Shown here: positions 44,634 to 54,360 of the stretch, piece after piece
Layout of the letters: every line of letters begins with the position of its first letter
Position numbering within the stretch: position 1 is the stretch's first letter
DNA from: Nocardioides houyundeii
GTDB taxonomy: Bacteria > Actinomycetota > Actinomycetes > Propionibacteriales > Nocardioidaceae
Length of the DNA stretch: 64,000 bases
Reading direction: 5' to 3'
NCBI RefSeq assembly: GCF_002865585.1
Contig: NZ_CP025581.1
Span: 1,364,001 to 1,428,000 of the forward strand
The notes under the pieces: generated by a model
Told to the model about the DNA's origin: nothing
The model's database searches: none
What the model saw: only the letters and a program-made list of their open reading frames with translations
Translations under genes and position numbers: made by a program

Positions 44634-45755
44634 GTGAAGCGACGCGACGTGGTCATCCTCGGCAGCACCGGTTCGATCGGCACCCAGGCGCTCGACATCG
44701 TGCGGGCCCACCCCGAGCGCTTCCGGGTGGTCGGGCTCACCGCCGGGGGAAGCAATCTCGCGCTGTTCGAGGCCCAGGTGGCGGAGTTCGCTCCGCAGTT
44801 CTCCGGGCTGGGCGAGGAGGCCTCCGTCGCGGCCGCCGCCCGGGGCTGCGACGTGGTGCTCAACGCCGTCACCGGCGCGGTGGGGCTGCGGCCGACCCTG
44901 GCGGCGCTCGAGGCGGGCAACGTGCTGGCGCTGGCCAACAAGGAGTCGCTGGTGATGGGCGGGGAGGTGGTGACCCGGAAGGCGGGTGAGGGGCAGCTGG
45001 TTCCCGTGGACTCCGAGCACTCCGCTCTGGCGCAGTGCCTGCGCTCGGGGCGCGCCGACGAGGTGCGCCGGCTGGTGCTCACCGCCTCCGGAGGTCCCTT
45101 CCGGGGACGCACCCGCGAGGAGCTCGCCGGCGTCACGGTGGCCGAGGCCCTGAACCACCCCACCTGGGACATGGGGCCGGTGGTGACCATCAACTCCGCC
45201 ACCCTGCTCAACAAGGGCCTGGAGGTGATCGAGGCGCACCTGCTGTTCGACATCGACTACGACGACATCAAGGTCACCGTCCATCCCACCAGCGTGGTGC
45301 ACTCCATGGTCGAGTTCGTCGACGGCTCGACGATCGCGCAGGCGAGCCCTCCGACCATGCTGATCCCGATCGCGCTCGGCCTCGGCTGGCCCGACCGGGT
45401 CCCGCACACCGCGCCCGCAGTGGACTGGACCAGCGACCAGCGCTGGGAGTTCTTCCCCCTGGACGATGCCGCGTTCCCTGCCGTCGCCCTGGCCCGCGAG
45501 GCAGGCCGACGGGGCGGTACGGCGCCCGCGGTCTACAACGCGGCCAACGAGGTGTGCGTGCAGGCGTTCCGCCACGGCCAGATCGGGTTCCTCGACATCA
45601 TCGACACGGTTTCGGCCGCGGTGACCGCGCACGGCGTACCCTCGAAGGGCGAGGACCTGGGCGTGGACGACATCCTGGCCGCCGACGCCTGGGCTCGCGA
45701 CGAGGCGCACCGTCTCGTGTCCACCATCGACCCTCCGGAGAGTCCGAACGCATGA
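44634..45755 (+). CDS. dxr: 1-deoxy-D-xylulose 5-phosphate reductoisomerase
   Basis: Dxr converts DXP to MEP, the committed step of the non-mevalonate isoprenoid pathway, using NADPH. The 373-residue protein has GSTGSIGTQALD (NADPH site), ALANKESLVMGG, VPVDSEHSA, and the metal-binding/flexible-loop region near TASGGPFRG. The GTG at 44634 is the start. The stop overlaps the next gene by 4 bp (ATGA), the conserved dxr-rip1-ispG arrangement of actinobacteria. Confidence 0.97.
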   Translation: MKRRDVVILGSTGSIGTQALDIVRAHPERFRVVGLTAGGSNLALFEAQVAEFAPQFSGLGEEASVAAAARGCDVVLNAVTGAVGLRPTLAALEAGNVLALANKESLVMGGEVVTRKAGEGQLVPVDSEHSALAQCLRSGRADEVRRLVLTASGGPFRGRTREELAGVTVAEALNHPTWDMGPVVTINSATLLNKGLEVIEAHLLFDIDYDDIKVTVHPTSVVHSMVEFVDGSTIAQASPPTMLIPIALGLGWPDRVPHTAPAVDWTSDQRWEFFPLDDAAFPAVALAREAGRRGGTAPAVYNAANEVCVQAFRHGQIGFLDIIDTVSAAVTAHGVPSKGEDLGVDDILAADAWARDEAHRLVSTIDPPESPNA

Positions 45756-47101
45756 CCGCTCTGCTCTATCTCCTCGGAGTGCTCGCCTTCGTGCTGGCGA
45801 TCCTGGTCTCCATCGGCCTGCACGAGCTCGGGCACCTGATCCCGGCCAAGGCCTTCGGCGGCAAGGTCACCCAGTACTTCATCGGCTTCGGGCCGACGGT
45901 CTGGAGCAAGCAGGTCGGGGAGACCGAGTACGGCGTCAAGGCGATTCCCCTGGGCGGCTACGTCAAGATCGTGGGCATGCTGCCGCCCGGCGCCGAGGAC
46001 CTGGCGGAGCCCGCCGGCTTCGACGAGAACGGGGCCCCGCTGTTCAAGGTCCGCCAGTCCAACACCGGCATGTTCACCCAGCTCATCTCCGACGCCCGCA
46101 GCGCGGAGTGGGAGCTGATCGAGCCCGGTGACGAGGAGCGGCTGTTCTACCGGATGCCCTGGTGGAAGAAGGTCGTGGTGATGGCCGGGGGTCCGACGGT
46201 CAACATCCTCATCGCCCTGGCCATCTTCGCGCCCGTGTTCGCCACCTACGGCAACCCCTCGGACCAGCGCGCCGAACCGGTCGTGGCCGACGTCAGCGCC
46301 TGTGTGGTGCCGGCGTCCGAGGACCAGCGCGAGTGCCGCAGCGACGACCCCGTCGCCCCGGCGTACGCCGCGGGGATCCGGGCCGGTGACGAGCTGGTCT
46401 CGTTCAACGGGGTGCAGATCACCGACTGGGAGATGCTGCAGGACCTGATCCGGGGCAACGCCGACGGCCGGGCCGAGATCGTGATCCGCCGCGACGGTGC
46501 CGAGCAGACCGTGGTCGCCACCACCACCGTCACCGCCCGGCCCACCTCCGCCGAGGACACCACGCCCGTCCAGGTGGGCTTCCTCGGGGTCACGCCCGAG
46601 GTGGACAACGTCACCGGTGGGCTCGGCTACACGCTCGGTCAGATGGGCGGCATGACCGTGGACACGCTGCGGGCCATGGTGCACCTGCCGCAGAAGGTCT
46701 GGGGGGTCGCGAAGGCGATCGTGGGCCTGGAGGAGCGCGACCCGCTGAGCCCGGTCTCGATCGTCGGCGGCGGCCGGCTCGCCGGGGAGGCGGTCTCCAA
46801 CGAGATCGCGCCGGGGGTCGACAAGGCCGTCTACCTGCTGATGCTGGTGGCCGGCTTCAACTTCTTCATCGGCATGTTCAACTTCCTGCCGCTGCTGCCG
46901 CTGGACGGCGGCCACATCGCCGGGGCGCTGTACGAGGCCGCGCGCCGGGCGCTGGCCCGCCTGCGCCGTCGTCCCGACCCGGGGCACTTCGACACCGCCA
47001 AGCTCTTGCCGGTGGCCTACGTCGTCGGTTCGGCGCTGCTGGTGATGGGCATGGTGCTCATCGTGGGCGACCTCGTCGTGCCGCTCAGTCTCACCGGATG
47101 A
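45752..47101 (+). CDS. Site-2 membrane metalloprotease (Rip1/RseP type, M50)
   Basis: The 449-residue protein has the zinc HELGH (about residues 24-28) in the first membrane helix and the second ligand in LDGGH (about 385) in a later helix, with a PDZ domain ([18 protein letters not shown]) between them, and about four membrane segments in total. Rip1/RseP proteases cut anti-sigma factors within the membrane to release sigma factors. Targets here are unknown. It is coupled to dxr upstream and lies 34 bp before ispG. Confidence 0.94.
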   Translation: MTALLYLLGVLAFVLAILVSIGLHELGHLIPAKAFGGKVTQYFIGFGPTVWSKQVGETEYGVKAIPLGGYVKIVGMLPPGAEDLAEPAGFDENGAPLFKVRQSNTGMFTQLISDARSAEWELIEPGDEERLFYRMPWWKKVVVMAGGPTVNILIALAIFAPVFATYGNPSDQRAEPVVADVSACVVPASEDQRECRSDDPVAPAYAAGIRAGDELVSFNGVQITDWEMLQDLIRGNADGRAEIVIRRDGAEQTVVATTTVTARPTSAEDTTPVQVGFLGVTPEVDNVTGGLGYTLGQMGGMTVDTLRAMVHLPQKVWGVAKAIVGLEERDPLSPVSIVGGGRLAGEAVSNEIAPGVDKAVYLLMLVAGFNFFIGMFNFLPLLPLDGGHIAGALYEAARRALARLRRRPDPGHFDTAKLLPVAYVVGSALLVMGMVLIVGDLVVPLSLTG

Positions 47102-47122
47102 GGGCTGTCGGGGACGGCGAAG

Positions 47123-47128
47123 TAACCT
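47123..47128 (+). promoter_or_regulatory. -10 element of ispG, leaderless type
   Basis: TAACCT ends 7 nt before the ispG ATG at 47136. Confidence 0.5.
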
Positions 47129-47135
47129 TGCAGTC

Positions 47136-48287
47136 ATGACTGCCATCGGGCTGGGCATGCCCGCGCTCCCGCCTCCGGTCCTCGCTCCCCGACGACAGAC
47201 CCGCCAGATCCAGGTCGGCTCCGTGGGGGTGGGCAGCGACCACCCGATCTCGGTGCAGTCGATGACCACCACCCTGACCTCCGACGTCAACACCACGCTG
47301 CAGCAGATCGCCGAGCTGACCGCCGCCGGGTGCGACATCGTGCGGGTCGCGTGCCCGAGCCAGGACGACGCGGACGCGCTGCCCGAGATCGCCCAGCACT
47401 CCCAGATCCCGGTGATCGCCGACATCCACTTCCAGCCGAAGTACGTCTACGCGGCGATCGACGCCGGCTGTGCCGCGGTGCGCGTCAACCCGGGCAACAT
47501 CCGCCAGTTCGACGACCAGGTCAAGCAGATCGCACGCGCCGCCAAGGACCGCGGGACCTCCATCCGGATCGGCGTCAACGCCGGGTCGCTGGACAAGCGC
47601 CTGCTGGAGAAGTACGGCCGGGCCACCCCGGAGGCCCTGGTGGAGTCGGCCGTGTGGGAGGCCGGCCTGTTCGAGGAGCACGACTTCCACGACTTCAAGA
47701 TCTCGGTGAAGCACAACGACCCGGTCGTGATGGTGGCGGCCTACGAGATGCTCGCCGAGCGCGGCGACTGGCCGCTGCACCTCGGCGTCACCGAGGCCGG
47801 CCCGGCGTTCCAGGGGACGATCAAGTCCGCCACCGCGTTCGGAGCCCTGCTCAGCCGCGGCATCGGCGACACCATCCGCGTCTCGCTCTCGGCCCCGCCG
47901 GTGGAGGAGATCAAGGTCGGCCTGCAGATCCTGCAGTCGCTGAACCTGCGCGAGCGCCGGCTCGAGATCGTCTCCTGCCCCAGCTGCGGCCGCGCCCAGG
48001 TCGACGTCTACACGTTGGCCGAGCAGGTCACCGCGGGGCTGGAGGGCCTCGAGGTGCCGTTGCGGGTGGCCGTCATGGGGTGCGTGGTCAACGGACCTGG
48101 AGAGGCACGGGAGGCAGACCTCGGCGTGGCCTCGGGCAACGGCAAGGGGCAGATCTTCGTCAAGGGCGAGGTCATCAAGACCGTGCCGGAGTCCCAGATC
48201 GTGGAGACCCTCATCGAGGAGGCTCTGCGCATCGCCGAAGGCATGGAGCCCGTCGACGGTGCGGCGCCCTCCGTCAACGTCTCCTGA
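47136..48287 (+). CDS. ispG: 4-hydroxy-3-methylbut-2-en-1-yl diphosphate synthase
   Basis: IspG (GcpE) is a [4Fe-4S] enzyme that makes HMBPP in the MEP pathway. The 383-residue protein is a TIM barrel plus C-terminal Fe-S domain, with the cluster cysteines in SCPSCGR and [10 protein letters not shown] and the substrate-binding IADIHFQ and RVNPGNI motifs. The start ATG 47136 lies 7 nt after a TAACCT. It sits in the dxr-M50-ispG group. Confidence 0.97.
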   Translation: MTAIGLGMPALPPPVLAPRRQTRQIQVGSVGVGSDHPISVQSMTTTLTSDVNTTLQQIAELTAAGCDIVRVACPSQDDADALPEIAQHSQIPVIADIHFQPKYVYAAIDAGCAAVRVNPGNIRQFDDQVKQIARAAKDRGTSIRIGVNAGSLDKRLLEKYGRATPEALVESAVWEAGLFEEHDFHDFKISVKHNDPVVMVAAYEMLAERGDWPLHLGVTEAGPAFQGTIKSATAFGALLSRGIGDTIRVSLSAPPVEEIKVGLQILQSLNLRERRLEIVSCPSCGRAQVDVYTLAEQVTAGLEGLEVPLRVAVMGCVVNGPGEAREADLGVASGNGKGQIFVKGEVIKTVPESQIVETLIEEALRIAEGMEPVDGAAPSVNVS

Positions 48288-48312
48288 CTGCCGGCGGTGG
48301 CACTGCTCGGAC

Positions 48313-48318
48313 TAGGCT
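48313..48318 (+). promoter_or_regulatory. -10 element of the GNAT gene, leaderless type
   Basis: TAGGCT ends 7 nt before the GTG at 48326. Confidence 0.5.
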
Positions 48319-48325
48319 CGCGGCC

Positions 48326-49168
48326 GTGACCACCGACGAGCTCCGCGTCCTCGGCGCCGCCGACCTGGTGGAGTTCCTGGCCCTCGCGGACGCCGACCCC
48401 GTGGTCAACGTCTTCGCCGACCACCGGGCGCGGACCACCGGGCTGGACCCGCGATGGCTCGGCGGGGAGGTCTGGGGGCGCTTCGTCTCGGGCCGGCTGG
48501 TGGCTGCCTGCCACGCCGGCGCCAACCTGGTGCCGGTCCAGTGCGACCAGGAGTCCGCGGCCCGGTTCGCCGAGCGCGCGGTCCAGGTGGGGCGCCGGGC
48601 CAGCACCATCGTGGGGCCGGACGCGGCCGTGCGTCAGATCTGGCGGACGATCGACGGTGCCTGGGGTGCCGCGCGTGAGGAGCGGTGGCTCCAGCCTCAC
48701 CTCGAGATCGCCGGTGATCCCCTCGTCGATCCCGATCCCGGTGTCCGCAACACCACGCGGGAGGACCTCGCAGCGCTCTACCCGGCGTGCGTGGCGATGT
48801 ACACCGAGGAGGTCGGGGTCTCACCCGAGGCCACCGGCGGGGCAGAGCTCTACCGAGCCAGGATCCAGCAGCTGATCGCGCGACAGTGGTCCTTCGCCCG
48901 GTTCGACGACGCGGGCGAGGTGATCTTCAAGGCGGAGGTGGCGTGCGTGTCGCCGTACGCCGCCCAGGTGCAGGGCGTCTTCGTCCCACCGCACCGCCGG
49001 GGCGAGGGACTGGCCACCCACGGCATGGCGGCGGTGGTGGAGCACGTGCGACGCAGCATCGCGCCGGTCGTCTCGCTCTACCTCAACGACTGGAACCACC
49101 CGGCCCGCACGGCCTACGAGCGTGTGGGATTCACCGAGAGCGCCAGGTTCGCCACCATCATGTTCTAG
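48326..49168 (+). CDS. GNAT-family N-acetyltransferase with DUF4081-like N-terminal half
   Basis: The 280-residue protein has a second half with the GNAT acetyl-CoA motif [19 protein letters not shown] and [19 protein letters not shown]. The first half (about 1-110) resembles the DUF4081 region that precedes GNAT domains in actinobacteria. It lies between ispG and proS, where such a gene is common. Its substrate is unknown. The GTG at 48326 lies 7 nt after TAGGCT. Confidence 0.85.
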   Translation: MTTDELRVLGAADLVEFLALADADPVVNVFADHRARTTGLDPRWLGGEVWGRFVSGRLVAACHAGANLVPVQCDQESAARFAERAVQVGRRASTIVGPDAAVRQIWRTIDGAWGAAREERWLQPHLEIAGDPLVDPDPGVRNTTREDLAALYPACVAMYTEEVGVSPEATGGAELYRARIQQLIARQWSFARFDDAGEVIFKAEVACVSPYAAQVQGVFVPPHRRGEGLATHGMAAVVEHVRRSIAPVVSLYLNDWNHPARTAYERVGFTESARFATIMF

Positions 49169-49205
49169 GGGCACGTCCGGTTCGTCGCACGCCTCGACGC
49201 GCCAG

Positions 49206-49211
49206 TAGCCT
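49206..49211 (+). promoter_or_regulatory. -10 element of proS, leaderless type
   Basis: TAGCCT ends 7 nt before the proS ATG at 49219. Confidence 0.5.
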
Positions 49212-49218
49212 GACCCCC

Positions 49219-50988
49219 ATGATCCTGCGGATGTCCCAGCTCTTCCTGCGCACGCTCCGAGACGACCCGGCTGACGCGGAGGTGCCCAGCCACCGGCTGC
49301 TGCTCCGCGCGGGCTACATCCGCCGCGTGGCCCCGGGCATCTACACCTGGCTGCCGCTGGGGCTGCGGGTGCTGCGCCGCATCGAGGGGGTCATCCGGGA
49401 GGAGATGGACGCGATCGGCGCCCAGGAGGTGCTCTTCCCCGCGCTCCTGCCCAAGGAGCCCTACGAGGCCACCAACCGGTGGACCGAGTACGGCGACAAC
49501 ATCTTCCGGCTCACCGACCGCAAGGGCGGTGAGTACCTGCTGGGTCCCACCCACGAGGAGATGTTCACCCTGGTGGTCAAGGACCTGTACTCCTCCTACA
49601 AGGACCTGCCGCTCTCGATCTACCAGATCCAGACCAAGTATCGCGACGAGGCGCGGCCCCGCGCTGGTCTGCTGCGGGGCCGGGAGTTCGTGATGAAGGA
49701 CTCCTACTCCTTCGACGTCGACGACGCCGGACTGGAGGCCGCCTACCAGCGGCACCGTGACGCCTACATCAGGATCTTCGACCGGCTCGGGTTCGACTAC
49801 GTCATCGTCCGGGCGACCAGCGGCGCGATGGGCGGTTCGCGCTCGGAGGAGTTCCTGGCGCGTACCGACGTGGGGGAGGACACCTACGTGCGGTGCACCC
49901 ACTGCGACTACGCGGCCAACGTCGAGGCGGTCACGGTCCGGGCGCCGGAGCCCGTGGCCCACGACGGGGTGCCGCCGGCGCACGCCGAGGACACCCCGGC
50001 CACGCCCACGATCGCCACCCTGGTGGACCACCTGAACGCGCAGTACCCCCGCCAGGACCGCCCGTGGCACGCTGGAGACACCCTCAAGAACGTGCTCGTG
50101 GTGCTCAAGCACCCCGACGGCACCCGGGAGCCCCTGGCGATCGGCCTGCCCGGGGACCGCGAGGTCGACCAGAAGCGGCTGGAGGGCCAGCTCGAGCCCA
50201 TCGAGGTCGAGGCCATGGACGAGGCTGAGATGCGCAAGCACCCGACGCTGGTCAAGGGCTACATCGGCCCCGGGGTGCTCGGCGAGGAGTCCGCCTCCGG
50301 CATCCGGTACCTGGTCGACCCGCGCGTGGTCGAGGGCACCCGGTGGGTCACCGGCGCCGACGCCGAGGGTCGCCACGTCATCGACCTGGTGGCAGGTCGG
50401 GACTTCACCCCGGACGGCACCATCGAGGCGGCCGAGGTGCGCGACGGCGACGAGTGCCCGGCATGTGCCGAGGGCTCCCTGGAGTCGGCGCGGGGCGTGG
50501 AGATGGGGCACATCTTCCAGCTCGGCCGCAAGTACGCCGAGGCGCTGGACCTGAAGGTGCTCGACGAGAACGGCAAGCTGGTCACCGTCACCATGGGCTC
50601 GTACGGAATCGGTCCCTCCCGGGCGGTGGCGGCGATCGCCGAGAACACCCTCGACGCCTCGGGGCTGTGCTGGCCGCGTGAGGTGTCCCCGGCCGACGTA
50701 CACGTCGTGGCTGCGGGCAAGGACCCCGCGGTGTTCGCCGCGGCTGAGCAGCTCTGTGCCGACCTGACGGCCCAGGGGCTGGACGTGATCTACGACGACC
50801 GGGCCGGCAAGATCAGCCCCGGGGTGAAGTTCAAGGACGCCGAGCTCATCGGCGTTCCCACCCTGGTCACGGTCGGGCGGGGGCTGGCCGACGGCACCGT
50901 CGAGGTGCGGGACCGGGGCAGCGACGACCGGGTCGAGGTGCCGGTGGCGGAGGCGGCCGGTCGTATCGTCGCGGCGGTCCGAGCCTGA
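49219..50988 (+). CDS. proS: Prolyl-tRNA synthetase (bacterial type)
   Basis: ProRS charges tRNA-Pro. The 589-residue protein is a class II synthetase: motif 2 ([21 protein letters not shown]), the motif 3 region ([13 protein letters not shown]), an INS editing domain in the middle (about 220-400) that removes mischarged Ala, and a C-terminal anticodon-binding domain. The bacterial type is indicated by the inserted editing domain. The ATG 49219 lies 7 nt after TAGCCT. A structured intergenic region follows. Confidence 0.97.
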   Translation: MILRMSQLFLRTLRDDPADAEVPSHRLLLRAGYIRRVAPGIYTWLPLGLRVLRRIEGVIREEMDAIGAQEVLFPALLPKEPYEATNRWTEYGDNIFRLTDRKGGEYLLGPTHEEMFTLVVKDLYSSYKDLPLSIYQIQTKYRDEARPRAGLLRGREFVMKDSYSFDVDDAGLEAAYQRHRDAYIRIFDRLGFDYVIVRATSGAMGGSRSEEFLARTDVGEDTYVRCTHCDYAANVEAVTVRAPEPVAHDGVPPAHAEDTPATPTIATLVDHLNAQYPRQDRPWHAGDTLKNVLVVLKHPDGTREPLAIGLPGDREVDQKRLEGQLEPIEVEAMDEAEMRKHPTLVKGYIGPGVLGEESASGIRYLVDPRVVEGTRWVTGADAEGRHVIDLVAGRDFTPDGTIEAAEVRDGDECPACAEGSLESARGVEMGHIFQLGRKYAEALDLKVLDENGKLVTVTMGSYGIGPSRAVAAIAENTLDASGLCWPREVSPADVHVVAAGKDPAVFAAAEQLCADLTAQGLDVIYDDRAGKISPGVKFKDAELIGVPTLVTVGRGLADGTVEVRDRGSDDRVEVPVAEAAGRIVAAVRA

Positions 50989-51061
50989 CGGGATTGTTGC
51001 GGGTTTACGCACTGCAAGAACATGCAGGCGACAAGCCGTTACTCCGGTCGGTTCTCTGCTG

Positions 51062-51212
51062 CATACTCATGTCAGTGAAGTGATCCTCGACCCAGGTTGA
51101 ACTCCACGACGGACTGCTGCTGACCAGTCCACCAGGGCCCGCTGGCTCGGCTTTCTGGGGAAGATCTCGGGACTTCCCCAAGGAGTCGAGACCGCGGGCC
51201 TTCGGGCTTTTC
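51062..51212 (+). ncRNA. Candidate structured RNA or 3' region after proS
   Basis: A possible promoter (TTACTC 51039-51044, CATACT 51062-51067, 17-bp spacing) precedes a region with two stem-loops: an 8-bp stem (51156-51163 with 51173-51180) and a short UUCG-capped GC stem around 51196-51207 followed by CTTTT. The end fits an intrinsic terminator on the plus strand. It may be a small RNA or only the proS 3' end. Confidence 0.28.
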
Positions 51213-51242
51213 CGGGCCCCTGTCCTCGCGCGAGTGCTGCGC

Positions 51243-51689
51243 CTACAGCTCGTCGGCCCCGGGGAACGACGCGGGTCGAGCGCCCCAGGCAAGCTCGGCC
51301 AGGGCGGTCTCGCCCAGGGCGCTGATGGCCCAGCGGCGCAACCGGCCCTCGCTCTGGCTCACCAGCTGGGCGTAGGCCCCCGCGCACTGCTGCTCGAGCT
51401 CGAGTCCGGCCGCCCCCACCGCGGCCGGCGACCCGAGGGCGGGCAGGTGGTAGGCACTCGCGGCGGGAGTCGGCTCGACGCCTCGCCGCCGCAGGGCCGA
51501 GGCCACGTCGTCGCGCCGTTCCCGGTGCACGGCGTACCGGGCGGTGATCAGGCCGTGCCGCGCAGGCTCGGCGGTCAACGACGTCTGGCCGCCCAGCAGG
51601 CCATAGAGCTGGACGGCGGCGTGCTCCAGGCTCAGCACCGCCTGCAGGGCGCTCGAGGTCGCCCCCGAGGTCGTCTCCGAGGTTGTCAT
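51243..51689 (-). CDS. Ferritin-like DUF4439-type protein
   Basis: The 148-residue protein is helical and Ala/Leu-rich. It contains EHAAVQLYGLLGG near the N terminus, then a His-containing RYAVHRERRDDV stretch and a C-terminal LELEQQCAGAYAQL helix, a pattern of the DUF4439 ferritin-like four-helix bundle. No metal-binding set can be confirmed. The ATG at 51689 overlaps the stop of the upstream lipoprotein gene as ATGA, so the two are translated together. Confidence 0.75.
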   Translation of the reverse strand: MTTSETTSGATSSALQAVLSLEHAAVQLYGLLGGQTSLTAEPARHGLITARYAVHRERRDDVASALRRRGVEPTPAASAYHLPALGSPAAVGAAGLELEQQCAGAYAQLVSQSEGRLRRWAISALGETALAELAWGARPASFPGADEL

Positions 51690-52183
51690 GGACTCACCGT
51701 GGCGGCCGCCGCGCTCGCCAGGTGCTGGTCGACCCCGGCGCTCATGCACGCCAGGACCCGGGCGAACCGGCCACTGCGGGCCTCAGCCGCGCTGGCGCGC
51801 AACCACGCGGCATGCCGGCCCTCGGCCGACTGCATCCGGGTGAGGGCGCGGCGGGGAGCCGGTGGCACCGAGGGCGCCGGGGACGGGCTGGCCGAGGAGG
51901 TGTCCTCGGCCGGGTCCAGCAGTGCCAGGTGGTCGGCGTGCATCAGGTCGAAGGGGCTCAGGGCCGGCGCGAGTGAGGGGTGGACGGCGATGGTGTCGCC
52001 GAGCATCGTCCGCAGCGAGAGCGTCCTGGCCAGGACGGCCGCGAGGAGAGCGGAGTCGGGGTCCGGGGGAGGGGGCTTGGTGCTGGCCGAGCCCTCGACA
52101 TCGCATCCCGTGAGCAGGGCGCCCGCCCCCAGGGCGGCGACGAGCACGGCACGTCTGGACGGGGCGAGCTGATACTCCGACAC
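51686..52183 (-). CDS. Putative lipoprotein, ferritin-like helical domain
   Basis: The 165-residue protein has a signal peptide with a double arginine ([19 protein letters not shown]), ending in the lipobox LLTGC, so Tat- or Sec-dependent export and lipidation on that cysteine are likely. After a Pro-rich linker the mature part is Ala/Leu-rich helical with paired His residues ([11 protein letters not shown]) and a later EGRHAAWL segment. It is coupled to the DUF4439-like gene. The GTG start lies 6 nt after a minus-strand TAGGGT (52190-52195). Confidence 0.7.
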   Translation of the reverse strand: MSEYQLAPSRRAVLVAALGAGALLTGCDVEGSASTKPPPPDPDSALLAAVLARTLSLRTMLGDTIAVHPSLAPALSPFDLMHADHLALLDPAEDTSSASPSPAPSVPPAPRRALTRMQSAEGRHAAWLRASAAEARSGRFARVLACMSAGVDQHLASAAAATVSP

Positions 52184-52189
52184 CGGACA

Positions 52190-52195
52190 ACCCTA
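52190..52195 (-). promoter_or_regulatory. -10 element of the lipoprotein gene, leaderless type
   Basis: Reads TAGGGT on the minus strand, 6 nt before the GTG at 52183. Confidence 0.5.
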
Positions 52196-52255
52196 CCGAG
52201 CCCCGGACGCTCCACGCGCCAGCGCCCGGACTCTGCCTCGGGGGTCGCTCGGGGC

Positions 52256-52261
52256 TATGGT
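52256..52261 (+). promoter_or_regulatory. Candidate -10 element of the rimP-nusA operon
   Basis: TATGGT lies 32 bp before the rimP ATG, leaving a short leader with the CGGAGG Shine-Dalgarno. Confidence 0.4.
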
Positions 52262-52293
52262 GGGCGCCGACAACAGCACACGGAGGTCGACAC

Positions 52294-52860
52294 ATGAGCC
52301 AGGCCAGGAACGACGCCACTCGGAGCCGCATCGAAGCGGAGATCGCCGGCCCCCTGAGTGCGCTCGGTCTCGACGTCGAGGCTGTCGAGCTCACGCCGGC
52401 AGGCAAGCGCCGCGTGCTCCGCATCGCCGTGGACAAGGACGGCGGGGTGAACCTCGACGACGTGACCGAGGCGACCCGCGAGATCTCCGGGGTTCTCGAC
52501 GACTCCGACGTGATGGGGGAGATGCCCTTCCTCCTCGAGGTGACCTCCCGGGGGGTGGACCGGCCGCTGACGCTGCCGCGGCACTGGCGACGCAACCAGG
52601 ACCGCCTGGTGCGCGTCACCCTCGCCGAGGGCGAGCCCGTCACCGGGCGCATCCAGCAGCACGACGACGAGTCGGTGTCCCTCGAGGTCGAGGGAGCAAC
52701 GGTGCGGATCGCCTACGCCGACATCGCCAAGGCGCTGGTGCAGGTGGAGTTCAACCGCAGGAAGCAGGACGAGGGCCAGGACCCTGACGTGCACGAGGAC
52801 ATGCACGAGGACACGCACGAGGACATGCACGGGGACGAGAACGAGGACGAGGACGACTGA
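52294..52860 (+). CDS. rimP: Ribosome maturation factor RimP with a His/Glu/Asp-rich tail
   Basis: RimP assists 30S assembly. The 188-residue protein has both RimP domains: [20 protein letters not shown] and the SRGVDRPLT block in the first, and a C-terminal SH3-like part. After the conserved end (about residue 155) is an acidic tail containing four [16 protein letters not shown] units encoded by 12-nt repeats at 52792-52839. It has CGGAGG about 7 nt before the ATG. nusA overlaps its stop by 1 bp (TGATG), so the two are coupled. Confidence 0.95.
   Translation: MSQARNDATRSRIEAEIAGPLSALGLDVEAVELTPAGKRRVLRIAVDKDGGVNLDDVTEATREISGVLDDSDVMGEMPFLLEVTSRGVDRPLTLPRHWRRNQDRLVRVTLAEGEPVTGRIQQHDDESVSLEVEGATVRIAYADIAKALVQVEFNRRKQDEGQDPDVHEDMHEDTHEDMHGDENEDEDD
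52792..52839 (+). repeat. 12-nt tandem repeat in rimP (4 units)
   Basis: Units of the form CACGAGGACAYG (the last degenerate) encode His-Glu-Asp-x repeats at the RimP C terminus. Confidence 0.8.
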
Positions 52861-53834
52861 TGGACATCGACCTGAGCATCCTGAGGATGCTGGAACGCGA
52901 GAAGGAGATCTCCTTCGACGTGCTCGTCGAGGCGATCGAGCAGGCGCTTCTCACCGCCTACCACAAGACCCCCGGAGCCCAGGAGCGCGCCAGGGTGACG
53001 CTGGACCGGAAGAACGGGCACGTCTCGGTGCTGGCCGCCGAGCTCGATGCCGAGGGCAACGTGGTGGCGGAGTACGAGGACACCCCGGACGGCTTCGGCC
53101 GCATCGCCGCGACCACGGCGAAGCAGATCATGCTGCAACGGCTCCGGGACGCGGAGGACGACCTGCGGTTCGGCGAGTTCGCCGGACGCGAGGGCGACAT
53201 CGTCTCGGGCGTCATCCAGCAGGGACACAACCCCGACGACGTGATGGTCGACCTCGGCAAGCTCGAGGCCGTCCTGCCGGTGAGCGAACGCGTCCCCGGC
53301 GAGGTCTACGCGCACGGCACCCGCATCAAGTGCCTCGTGGTCTCGGTGCGCAAGGGGATGCGGGGCCCACAGATCACCCTGTCCCGGACGCACCCGAGCC
53401 TGGTGAAGAAGCTGTTCGCCCTCGAGGTTCCCGAGATCGCCGACGGCACGGTGGAGATCGCGGCCATCGCGCGCGAAGCGGGACACCGCTCCAAGATCGC
53501 CGTCCACTCCACGGTCGCGGGGGTGAACGCCAAGGGTGCCTGCATCGGGCCGATGGGTCAGCGGGTGCGCAACGTGATGGCGGAGCTGCACGGCGAGAAG
53601 ATCGACATCGTGGACTGGTCGGACGAGCCCGCCGAGTTCGTGGCCCACGCGCTCTCCCCGGCGCGGGTGACCTCGGTGGAGGTGCTGGACGCCGCTGCCC
53701 GTTCCTGCCGTGTCGTGGTCCCGGACTTCCAGCTCTCGCTGGCCATCGGCAAGGAGGGGCAGAACGCCCGCCTGGCGGCTCGGCTGACCGGCTGGCGCAT
53801 CGACATCCGCTCCGACGAGCCCGACGAGGACTGA
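52860..53834 (+). CDS. nusA: Transcription termination/antitermination factor NusA
   Basis: NusA modulates pausing, termination and antitermination on RNA polymerase. The 324-residue protein has the N-terminal RNAP-binding domain ([16 protein letters not shown]), an S1 domain (about 110-180), and two KH domains ([11 protein letters not shown] and [19 protein letters not shown]). It lacks the acidic C-terminal repeats of E. coli NusA, as is usual for actinobacteria. The ATG overlaps the rimP TGA. Confidence 0.97.
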   Translation: MDIDLSILRMLEREKEISFDVLVEAIEQALLTAYHKTPGAQERARVTLDRKNGHVSVLAAELDAEGNVVAEYEDTPDGFGRIAATTAKQIMLQRLRDAEDDLRFGEFAGREGDIVSGVIQQGHNPDDVMVDLGKLEAVLPVSERVPGEVYAHGTRIKCLVVSVRKGMRGPQITLSRTHPSLVKKLFALEVPEIADGTVEIAAIAREAGHRSKIAVHSTVAGVNAKGACIGPMGQRVRNVMAELHGEKIDIVDWSDEPAEFVAHALSPARVTSVEVLDAAARSCRVVVPDFQLSLAIGKEGQNARLAARLTGWRIDIRSDEPDED

Positions 53835-53896
53835 GCCTGGTCCCGGCTGCGCGCCCGCGGTGCGCTCCCGGTTCGGAATTACCTGGCAGCACCCGC

Positions 53897-53902
53897 TAAG
53901 GT
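53897..53902 (+). promoter_or_regulatory. -10 element of ylxR, leaderless type
   Basis: TAAGGT ends 7 nt before the GTG at 53910. Confidence 0.5.
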
Positions 53903-53909
53903 TGAGTCA

Positions 53910-54218
53910 GTGGCACGTGCAACGCTCTCCCCAGTCCTCAGCCCCATCAGGACCTGCGTGGGATGCCGGAAGCGGGCCACGAAGAGCGAGTTGTTGCGCG
54001 TGGTGGCAGGCAAGGGGCCAGACGGTCTTCCGGCCGTCGTCCCTGATCCCACCGCCACGTCACCAGGTCGCGGGGCGCACCTGCACCCCACGCCCGAGTG
54101 CTATGAACTCGCGGTGCGACGCCGAGCTTTCACCCGGGCCCTCAGGGTCCGCGAGGGGCTCGCCGCCACACCGCTGGGGGAGTACCTCACCGCTCACCCA
54201 CCAAGATCGACACCATGA
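53910..54218 (+). CDS. YlxR (DUF448) RNA-binding protein
   Basis: The 102-residue protein has the YlxR hallmark RTCVGCRKRATKSELLRVV with the conserved GRGAHLHP stretch. YlxR is a small nucleic-acid-binding protein linked to RNase P and to nusA-infB expression in other bacteria. It lies between nusA and infB, the standard position. The GTG at 53910 lies 7 nt after TAAGGT. Confidence 0.92.
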   Translation: MARATLSPVLSPIRTCVGCRKRATKSELLRVVAGKGPDGLPAVVPDPTATSPGRGAHLHPTPECYELAVRRRAFTRALRVREGLAATPLGEYLTAHPPRSTP

Positions 54219-54236
54219 TCGACACCGTGATCGACC
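54205..54236 (+). repeat. 12-nt direct repeats across the ylxR end and infB leader
   Basis: GATCGACACC occurs at 54205-54214 and 54217-54226, and GATCGACC at 54229-54236, a strict 12-nt period. The ylxR stop is inside the array. Confidence 0.7.
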
Positions 54237-54360
54237 GACCAGAAACTGGAGCAGGCAGCTCATGAGCACTCGATGAGTACTTTCCGATGAGCCAGCACCA
54301 CAACTAACGGTCCGAAAAACATCCCTTCGGGGCTCGGGCCAGAAGGAGCAGCGTTCTAAC

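Noticed and set aside
50989-51242. T-box riboswitch associated with proS
   Set aside because: The structured region lies after proS, not before it, and no T-box sequence or stem I is seen.
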